16,876 nt of DNA, from NCBI GenBank assembly GCA_016098155.1, contig JAAAJB010000659.1:1578-18453 (forward strand), written 5' to 3'. The notes beneath the pieces were generated by a model. The model saw only the letters and a list, made by a program, of their open reading frames with translations, searched no databases and was not told the origin of the DNA. Positions 10,301-16,876 of the stretch are shown here, piece after piece (the first letter of the stretch is position 1; the number at the start of each line of letters is the position of its first letter). Both the position numbers and the translations under genes were made by a program. This stretch comes from Actinomortierella ambigua. Taxonomy: Eukaryota; Mortierellomycota; Mortierellomycetes; Mortierellales; Mortierellaceae.

Positions 10301-10751
10301 GCGCGCTATTCTGCTGACCACGCATTCGATGGAGGAGGCCGATGCCCTGGGTGACAAGGTTGCGATCCTGGTCCATGGCCATCTCAAGGCCATCGGCAAC
10401 ACCACACGCCTGAAGAACCGGTTTGGAAATGGCTACCGTGTCGAGATTGGCTTGACGGACTTGAACGGTGCTCGCGATGACAGCGCTGCTGCTCGGCCTT
10501 GGACGACCGAGGAGGATGTCTCGTCCGCTATTCGGTCGGTCATGCCGGCCTCCACACTCATCGACTCGGCCTCGTCCGTGTCCGCCGGTGTCTTGGTCTA
10601 TGGTATCCCGCCGGACCGGAGCTCGCTCGCCAAGATGTCCGAGCTGACGGCTTTGCTCGAGCGTGCGCAAAAGCAAGGGGTGATCAAACACTGGGGTATT
10701 GCCCAGAGCTCGCTCGAGGAGGTGTTTTTGTCTCTTGTCCAAGACGATTAG
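7314..10751 (+). CDS. Half-size ABCA-type ABC transporter (four exons)
   Basis: Exons 7314-7427, 7556-7720, 7828-9406 and 9553-10751 give 1018 residues; junctions are in phase 0, 0 and 1, and the split Val codon at the last restores the NBD frame. Layout: one N-terminal membrane span (about 46-65), a large non-cytosolic loop (about 66-297) with sequons at Asn204 and Asn210, then about six more spans (298-319, 345-367, 379-403, 408-430, 447-464, 517-537). After the second span comes EKESKVRESMEMMGL (323-337), the hallmark of ABCA proteins, and after the last DQVIPKASGRRSEPW. One nucleotide-binding domain follows with Walker A GPNGAGKST (690-698), Q-loop CPQHD (Gln737), signature LSGGM (821-825), Walker B VLILDEP (Asp845, Glu846) and H-loop His877. 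All catalytic residues are present. ABCA proteins usually move lipids; the substrate here is unknown. Two extra segments lie in the NBD: about 632-668, with CGCC, and a charged stretch at about 768-800. Confidence 0.93.
9407..9552 (+). other. Intron 3 of the ABCA gene, between membrane and ATPase parts
   Basis: A 146-base intron with GTAAGA donor and TTAG acceptor, phase 1. TTAAC at 9494-9498 could be the branch site. It separates the exon coding the whole second membrane block from the exon coding the whole nucleotide-binding domain. Reading through it keeps an open frame for about 30 codons before a stop, so retention would make a membrane protein without an ATPase domain. Introns 1 (7428-7555) and 2 (7721-7827) are 128 and 107 bases. 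Confidence 0.88.
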
Positions 10752-10851
10752 AGACAATTCTTAATATAAATTAGAAGTATTTTCAAATGCGGAGAAAAAA
10801 AAAAGATGATATATTGTACATATTGTTTCCTTTTCTTCTTTCCTTTCCTTT
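10752..10851. terminator. Shared 3' region of the convergent ABCA and deubiquitinase genes
   Basis: Only 100 bases separate the two stop codons. On the plus strand AATATAAA (10763-10770) may act as a weak poly(A) signal for the transporter. On the minus strand TATGTA (plus strand 10817-10822), followed by a T-run (the A-run at about 10795-10804), may serve the deubiquitinase. Neither strand has AATAAA. The 3'UTRs must be very short or overlap. Confidence 0.45.
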
Positions 10852-13800
10852 CTAAAGACGAATGGTTCGCAGCTCGTAAAAGAGGATATACCCATTACAC
10901 GCCCAGTCCGATTCCATCTCCATGTTCATGTCCGAGTCGTGCGCAATCGCCCGTACCCGCTGACCTGAGGGGTCCAGGTCATCATGCCGCAACCACTCTG
11001 GCTCACAGTCATGGCTTTGCGCCGCACCCCCGTCGCTGGTACCGCAGCTGCCACCACCATGACTAGTAGTGGCGGTATCATCCTGGGCACTACTAGGAGA
11101 GGCATCCTGCTGCTGCTGCTGCTGATCGTGATCGTGCTGTTGCTGATTATGGTAGTGATGAGCTTGCGACGACCGATACGCATCCGCTGGCGGTGGGCCA
11201 TTCGCGACATAGCTCCGGTAATGGCCCGAGTCCAGCCGCGAGCCTAAATGACACACCACCGACTTGAGCTCCAAAAAGTAGCGCACTCTGCTGTTGGCTG
11301 CTCTATCGCCCTCGTCCGCCCTGGAAAGTCTTGTTATGATTGACAAATCGTCTGGGTGTTGTTGCTGCTGCTGCTGTTGTTGTTGCGGATGGCTGGATGC
11401 TAGAGGATGTGGCCAAACTTTGCGGTCTCCAGTGGCTACTGCCGCTCCTGTTGCCCCTGTTACTGATGACAGGACCGTCGTTGATGGAGGTGTGTACTTG
11501 GGTGGAGGTGTGTCCGGGACAATGGGCGACTCTAGAAGGGTGCGTGCCATAAAGTTGCCAGCCTTGTCCAACGAGAACCGGCGTAGCGGCGTCGTTGGTG
11601 TGGGTCGTGTCGTGTTGACCGTTAACGGCGACGATGGCGACGATGGCGACGGCAGTGGCGATGGCGTTGCCGCCGGTGGCAGCGAGAGTGAGGTCGGCGT
11701 GGTCGGCGTGGCGGGTTCGGATGTTGGCTCTTCGTGCAGTTGTTCACTGATGGAGGTATAAGACGGCACCGAGCCCTGGGTATCTGTGTCGTTGTCGTGG
11801 TGGTGGTGGTGGGGGCGGTGATCGGTGGTGGTGGTGGCGACGGCGGTGTCCTCCCTGCCCAGTGTCTTGGCCAGGCGGCGTTTCTCGTTCGATGTCGAGG
11901 ACAATGAGGCGGCCGAGGTCGACGAGAAGGAATCGGCTCGCTCTGGTCCCGGGTTCACAAACCTCGAAAAGTCGATCCGGCGTGGAATCTCGATCGGCGT
12001 GCTGATGCGTCGCGCTTGCCCATCCATGCCAAACGAGTACCGTTTCAAAATCAACGGCAAGATCACCACATCTCCCGGGTACTGTCGACGGCTCGCTGCC
12101 ACCTCCTGTCCCTGTTCGTTCGACGACGAATAGAACGGCAAAAGCTCCAGCACCTGCCAAGCCGAGACGGGAATCTCTACTCCGGGTGATAACGGCGCCC
12201 CCGTCCCAGATGAGACCTTGCGACGGATTCCTGTCAACGTGTTGTCGTAAAAATGTTGAGCCAAAAGCTTTTCCAAGGATAGAATCTCAAGTTCTGGCGA
12301 GCCCGAGGGAGATGGGCCTACTGCTCGTGGAGGGAGTGGTGGGAGGGCGCTGGTAACAGGAGCAGAGGAGGATAGGCTTTGGTGATGGTGGTGTTTGTCG
12401 ACCTTGTCTGCTTTGTTGCTCTTTGGATTCAGGAACCGCGCGAGTCTCGACTCGCGTGTCTTGGGCACGGGAGGGTGAAAAGTCGTTGCGGCCATGAGTT
12501 GTCCTGCAGGATCCTGTAGTTGAGTATTATGCTGATGCTGATGCTCTTTAGCCTGTCGCAGACGCTGCTCTTCTGGCGTCGGGATGCAGATCTGCAACAT
12601 TCGCTCAGTAATGACCTTGTCGTCGTCATCCGATATCCTGGCGCCATGCAACAGGCGTTGCTCCAAGGGGAGAAACGGCAGATGCAAAATCTCCGTTAGG
12701 AACATAAACAGCTCACTCGCGTCCTCTTGTCGACTGGCAATGGCTTGCAGTTGTTGCTGGCTGAGCCGATTGTCCATCTGCTGCAGCTGAGGTCCAATGC
12801 TCCACCCACAGCTATATAGATGTTGCCGAAGCTCCCGCACGACGTGCGCCTGCACGAGTCGACCTTGGCGGAGCTGGTTCACAAACATGCGAAGCCATGT
12901 CTGCAGTCGGTGTTGGCTCAAGAGCAGCGCCTCATGTGGCTGTTCTTCGTCAGCGCTGTCCATGGACATGCCACCAGAGCTAGACCCAGAGCCAGAGCCA
13001 GAGCTAAAGCCATTTAGGCAACCAGTTCCTCCTGTTCCTGTTCCTGCTACTGCTGCTCCTCCTCCTCCTCCACCACCGTTGGGTCCTGCGTGATGGTCGT
13101 CATCGCTGTCACTATCGTCGTCTCCATCCAGGTTCACGGTCAGGAGGCCTTCAAATGCTGAGAGCCTGGCAAACATGGCAAACAGAAGTGAGTCTATGCC
13201 ATGGGTGGGAGGCAACGAAGGAGAAGGCAGAAAGGAGAATAAAGGAGTGTTGAGTGAGTCGCATGATAACAGCTGAACAAAAGGGTGTTGTTGAAGAAGA
13301 AAGAGAAAGGAAAAAAGAACAAGACTGTTGCGGCCACAAAGAACCAGCTGTTTCTCCGCCCTTCTCTCTCCTTTTCAGCCCCTCCTTCTTCCCACACCAT
13401 GCATGCAGTACGGCGTATTTTTTTTTCTTGTCGCACAGCGAAGTTTCTCTCCTCCAACTCCTGGGAAACACAAACGCATGTTGCTCCACTCTTGCCTCCA
13501 TCCCTCTCTCTTTGGCCTTTTCTGCATGGCCACCCTTGTCCCACCCCTTTCTCTGTCTCACTTTCTTTTGCTTGCTCCTTCTTTAGTCCTAGATTGTTTT
13601 GAATGCAAAGGGGAGAACGGAAGAAAGGAGCAACGATAGGAAGTCCATTCACACAATAAAGAAGAAACAAAAGTGTAAAGAGAAACAAAAAAAAAAAAAA
13701 AGAAAGCCAAGGGGGAGAGACAAAAAAATAAGGGAGGACGGAGAATGCCCTTACCGATGTAGCAGCTTGTCATTTGGTCATTGACGGCACCTTGTGGGGC

Positions 13801-14718
13801 CGTATGCTGATCGACGGGGACCAGGGTGCCCTGCACTGCCTCCACCAGGTCTTGGCAGTACTGCAGGGTTGCGCCAATGTCCCACTGGTACGATGCCAGC
13901 AGGTATTCGGCTGTCTCCTCGTCCGCAGGATGGCCTGCATGTTCAAAGTAAGACATCACTCGCAGTAAGAGCACCTGTTTTTCGGGGTCCAGCACTGCAG
14001 TGTTCTTTGGCCGTGGAGGAGGTGGTGGTGCTGATTGTGGGGCTGCACCGTTTGGGCTCAGCAGTATCAAGGGGTTATTGCTGCTGCTGACTGCTGATGA
14101 AGAGTCGAGGGGAGAGAGAGTCGACGATGGCGACGGGGCTGTAGTGTTGTTGTGCCCACCAATACCACCACTGGTCACAGGTGGTCGCAACGATGAGCCA
14201 AAGGCAGGCGAAGTGGGCGTGCTGCCGCTGCCACTGAGCTTGAAGTTGTTGCCACTCATTTTTTGGCGTTGGCCATGAAAGTATGTACGAATATTGCGGA
14301 TGAGCTTGATGGGTGAGCGCGATCGCTTCAGCTTGTAAGCCGAGGTATCAGGATGTCCAAGAAGATCATATTTTTCTGCGGACGCGCGCAGCTGCGCGTC
14401 GCTTGTGAAGGAGGAGGAGGAGGAAGAGGAGGGAACAACTGTGGTGGTGGTGCTACCGAAACTGCTAGGTTTACCATGCTGCGAAGGCAAATGGACATGG
14501 ACGGGATCGCTGTGGATACGGATGGAGGGGGGCTGCTTTTGCTGTTGCTGCTGCTGGTGTGGCGGAAGAGGATGGAAGGCGGTGGTGGTGTTGCTGCGTT
14601 GTTGCAAGGTGGTGGTGGTGGTGTTGGTAGGAGAAGGGAAGGTCCGCGCAGGTGGAGGAGGTGTGGGCGGAGACAAAGGAGGCGAGGTCTGCAAAGGGGG
14701 AGGAGCAGAAGGAGGCAT
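10852..14718 (-). CDS. USP-fold deubiquitinase (peptidase C19) with CYLD-like Cys box and UBA-like segment (two exons)
   Basis: Exons 14718-13755 and 13193-10852 join through a split Asp codon (phase 1) to give 1101 residues. It should be a cysteine protease that removes ubiquitin. Residues 1-240 are Pro/Ser/Thr/Gln-rich and disordered. About 243-300 is a UBA-like helical stretch (ETAEYLLASYQWDIGATLQY), probably for ubiquitin binding. The catalytic domain begins with TSCYIDSLLFAMFARL (Cys319), then SRQEDASELFMFLTE (476-489), ILPLILKRYSF (700-710), SGHYRSYV (His979) and WLRHDDLDP (Asp1059 or 1060), and ends in the usual NGYILFYELRTI. The LLFAMFA and EDASELFMF context recalls a fungal USP family I know from filamentous ascomycetes and, more distantly, animal CYLD. 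Low-complexity inserts interrupt the domain: an acidic/Gly stretch at about 344-405, and about 738-956 with poly-His and Gln9. The ATG is the first after a 412-base ATG-free leader. Targets unknown. A further upstream coding exon is possible but not needed. Confidence 0.88.
13194..13754 (-). other. Intron of the deubiquitinase gene (561 bases)
   Basis: On the minus strand it has a GTAAGG donor and an ATAG acceptor, phase 1. It lies seven bases after the catalytic Cys codon (13762-13764), and the joined frame gives SCY-I-D-SLLF, matching the family, so the junction is well supported. The last 70 or so bases before the acceptor are pyrimidine-rich and lack AG, with CTCAC as a candidate branch site. 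An A-run at about 13687-13701 is a T-run on the sense strand. Open frames inside have no recognisable content. Confidence 0.88.
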
Positions 14719-15143
14719 TGGGGTACTAATGGAAAGAGGTCAGGTTTGTTGACCCAACACAGAGACGACGGGAGGGAGAAGGGGGGAGTACAGCGAAGTG
14801 GATGCTATCCCTTTGTCTTTTCTTCTTTCTGTCTTTCTGTTGATGTTCTTTCTTTCTCTGTCAAAGGGGAAGAAGGGGACGAAGGGGTGAAGCAAGAGGA
14901 TGGATAGATAGATGGGTAGATAGAAAAGTGTGTAGGTGTGTGGGAGAAAGATAGCTAGTGGTGAATCAATCAAACAATCAAATCGAGGGACAATGCACAG
15001 GATGTCGATTGGGAAAGAATGTGATCGAGTGAACGAATGAATAAATGGCTGGTGGTGGTGGTGGGGGTACCCCAAGAAGCCCTTTTTCGACAATTTCTGG
15101 TTCAGAACAGTTGCGGTTAGAACCCAATAATCATGCCACTTGA
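14719..15143 (-). promoter_or_regulatory. ATG-free 5' leader of the deubiquitinase gene
   Basis: Read on the minus strand this stretch is CT-rich. From 15131 down to 14719 it contains no ATG, so the ATG at 14718 would be the first after it. A very short upstream frame, ATG at 15134 followed by four codons and TAA, lies at its far end. The long minus-strand open frame through here (14740-15207) is made of leader-type low-complexity sequence and I do not count it as a gene. Confidence 0.5.
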
Positions 15144-15231
15144 CTAAGAGTGGGTTAGATTGGAGAGAGAGAGAGAGAGAGAGGGCAAAGGGCGCAGAGG
15201 AATGCAAAACCCCCTCCCCAAAACCTCATAC
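15144..15231 (-). other. Probable 5'UTR intron of the deubiquitinase gene (88 bases)
   Basis: On the minus strand a GTATGA donor (from 15231) is followed by a CT tract, a CTAAC branch site (15158-15154) and an acceptor TAG ending at 15144, 11 bases from the branch A. Length and all three signals fit a fungal spliceosomal intron. No good coding frame joins across it, so I place it in the leader of the downstream minus-strand gene; it could instead belong to a small unrecognised gene. Confidence 0.4.
15163..15183. repeat. (GA)10 microsatellite
   Basis: A pure GA repeat on the plus strand, which is a CT tract on the minus strand and would be the polypyrimidine tract of the putative 5'UTR intron. 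A further imperfect block of CTCTCTCA units lies at about 15281-15311 on the plus strand. Confidence 0.85.
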
Positions 15232-16876
15232 ATGCTTAGAGTCCATACAACTGAAGGATGGGCACAGCCCTCATCTCGCTGCTCTCTCTCACTCTCTCAC
15301 TCTCTCACTCTGAAATGTCAGGGAGCAGCCATCTTGGGTTTGTGTGGGTACACACAGAACATGCTAGAGAGCCAGGTACTGAACGCGCTCCCACAGCCCA
15401 TATGTTAGACTGGACACAATAGGGCTTGCCGTAGCTTGCTTTCTGCTTCTTGGCCGTGAGCCATGGAATCAAAGCAGCCGCGGCAATGACCCTGATCGAC
15501 ATTTTTACACCTCTCTTGCCCTCTTCGGGGGGATCGTCCTTTTTTTGTTGTCTCCTCTGTCCATTCTATTATTCGTATCCATCTTTGAGTGAGAAACAAT
15601 CCCGACTGGGTTGCCGACAGGGCACTGTGTGCATGTTTGTGTGAGAGACAGACATATAAACACACTGGAAGAGGGCACTACATGACAAAAAAAAATAGAG
15701 CAAATCCTGCATGCATTTCCATGCATGGACGCATGAAAAGAAGACGATACCTAAAGAGGGTCGCCAAAGCCCCATCCATGTCTTTTTTTTGTTGCGCTTT
15801 GACGCTGAAAGGAGAAATATTAGGCCATCACCATCCTCTCAACACGATACAAAAAGCCAAAACGCGAAACACAGACTTGGAGGGCAACGGTGATAGTGAT
15901 CATTCTTGGATTGCCGACAGGAACGCGCAAGGTCTGCATGGCACCTGCTTTTCGTGCCATTTGTTCCTTTGGGTACGTGCTGATGGCTCTGTCTTTTGTG
16001 TTGTGTGTGCCTGGCCAAAGCTCTTTTATTCACACACACACAAACTCACGCATGCTCTCCCATTTACCAAAGCCCCACCAACCTTGACCCCCTCCCTTTT
16101 GTGCACCTTCACTCTCTCCCACAAAAAATAAAAAACACAGACAGGCACAACAACATGTGTCTTGTGCATCTTGACAACAAAAGTTATCCCACCCTCTTTC
16201 TTTATTTTCTTGTCCTGTTGGATCCATGGTTCCATGCACTTCTTGGGTCAGCATAGACGCAAAACACCCTTGGGGTCTTGTAGTTCCTTTTGTATTCTTG
16301 TTTGTTTGGATGACCCTGTTCATGACCTTCTCCTCCTCTCTCTCTTTATGCCTATCTTTTGTCTCTCTTTATTTTGCGCACTCTCACGTTCCTCCCCCCC
16401 CCTTTCAATCATGTACATCTCCTATCGCAGCCGTTGCTGTGCTGTTGGGAATAATTTACTTGAGAAAACAAAAAAGAGGGAGATCATGACAGAGTTAGTG
16501 GAGCAAGGGGGTTCCCATTGATAAACCAACATGATACACACAGACGCACTCAAAGAGAGAAACAGAGACAAGAGAAAAAAAAACGAGAGACAGAAGAGGA
16601 CCCACCACCAACCTCACTCAAGCCAGCGTGGTCTTGTTGGCGCCATCCTCAAACAAAGGGAGGCAACAGGCGTCTATTGCTGCTTCTGTAGCTGGCACAT
16701 GCGTCCCCCCCGTCTTTGTCTTTTGGCTACTTCGTCGCACCCCCACATGGAGGTACCCAAAAAAAAGAGCTGCATCAATAAAAATTACGGAGGCATCTTG
16801 TATACCAATCATTAGGGAGGCAGACTACAAAGCTTTAGCTTCCGAGGGTCGGTGGAAGCATCGTGGCAAAAACAAA
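15232..16876. other. Right-hand region with no confident gene
   Basis: Apart from the possible small ORF at 15305-15502, I cannot assign a gene. The longest plus-strand frame (15589-16131, 180 codons) has an irregular composition, no domain and no clear start context. A 46-codon minus-strand frame with ATG start (15960-15820) lies in less repetitive sequence. From about 16025 to 16620 the sequence is mostly CT-rich or A-rich low-complexity, including C-runs near 16393 and A-runs near 16577. The last 60 bases look more complex and may touch a neighbouring gene beyond the window, but no frame can be chosen. I see no tRNA, snRNA or transposon hallmark here. Confidence 0.5.
15305..15502 (-). CDS. 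Possible small membrane-protein ORF or exon (65 codons)
   Basis: A minus-strand frame from an ATG with an A-rich context (AAAAATG). The first 31 residues look coding: MSIRVIAAAALIPWLTAKKQ has a short hydrophobic helix followed by a basic patch, and third codon positions are mostly G or C as in the neighbouring real genes. The later half (Cys-rich, then ending in a GA-repeat) looks less convincing, so the true exon may end earlier at an unseen splice site. I do not recognise it. It may be a small mitochondrial or membrane protein, an exon of a larger gene, or chance. Confidence 0.22.
   Translation of the reverse strand: MSIRVIAAAALIPWLTAKKQKASYGKPYCVQSNIWAVGARSVPGSLACSVCTHTNPRWLLPDISE

Noticed and set aside
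9549..10757. A 402-codon open frame on the minus strand opposite the ABCA nucleotide-binding domain
   Set aside because: It is the antisense shadow of a GC-biased coding exon. The plus strand carries all ABC ATPase motifs, and the antisense product has no recognisable domain.
11294..11761. Plus-strand frame rich in poly-Cys opposite the deubiquitinase
   Set aside because: The poly-Cys comes from CAG-type glutamine codons of the minus-strand gene read in antisense.
14353..14907. Plus-strand Gly/Arg-rich frame of 184 codons
   Set aside because: It is the antisense of the Pro/Thr/Gln-rich N-terminus of the deubiquitinase and its CT-rich leader.
14740..15207. 155-codon minus-strand frame upstream of the deubiquitinase
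   Set aside because: It consists of CT-repeat and leader sequence with no domain, crosses a likely intron acceptor and is not in frame with the downstream gene across any clear junction.
15589..16131. 180-codon plus-strand frame, the longest in the right-hand region
   Set aside because: Composition changes along its length, it has no domain, and it runs through low-complexity tracts. Chance openness is more likely than coding.
16813..16876. Coding-like peptides at the right edge of the window
   Set aside because: Plausible frames exist on both strands over only about 20 codons with the window ending, so neither strand nor frame can be chosen.

Overview
This window looks like a piece of nuclear DNA from an early-diverging fungus, most plausibly Mortierellomycota or Mucoromycota (Mortierella-like); this assignment is an inference. 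Three multi-exon eukaryotic genes can be assembled with GT-AG introns, most of them short, and some with CTAAC or TACTAAC branch sites. Non-coding DNA is pyrimidine-rich on the sense strand of each gene. The proteins carry Ser/Pro/Gln/His low-complexity inserts typical of these fungi. One gene is a half-size ABCA transporter, a subfamily I recall as largely missing from yeasts and other Dikarya but kept in early-diverging fungi. I see no bacterial operon signals, no mobile element and no CRISPR array.

Layout from left to right. (1) 131-538, minus strand: a 135-residue secreted Cys/Trp-rich protein of unknown function. (2) 539-2396: a divergent intergenic region with the TATA box of the secreted-protein gene and a long ATG-free CT-rich leader for the next gene. 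(3) 2397-6090, plus strand: a five-exon methylenetetrahydrofolate reductase of the fungal Met13 type, 639 residues. (4) 6091-7313: its 3' end and the promoter of the next gene. (5) 7314-10751, plus strand: a four-exon half-size ABCA-type ABC transporter, 1018 residues. (6) 10852-14718, minus strand: a two-exon USP-fold deubiquitinase, 1101 residues, with a CYLD-like cysteine box and a UBA-like segment. It is tail to tail with the transporter, with only 100 bases between the two stop codons. (7) 14719-16876: the leader of the deubiquitinase gene, including a likely 5'UTR intron, then about 1.6 kb in which I can support only weak small-ORF candidates.

The genes do not form an evident pathway. 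MTHFR supplies 5-methyltetrahydrofolate for methionine and SAM synthesis, the ABCA protein probably moves lipids or other hydrophobic substrates across a membrane, the deubiquitinase removes ubiquitin, and the small protein is exported. Their adjacency looks like ordinary gene order. The features most worth a second look are the AG-free, microsatellite-filled 3' ends of the MTHFR introns, the unusual catalytic box and large inserts of the deubiquitinase, the extra segments in the ABCA nucleotide-binding domain, and the orphan secreted protein. I found no convincing evidence of a new multi-gene system.
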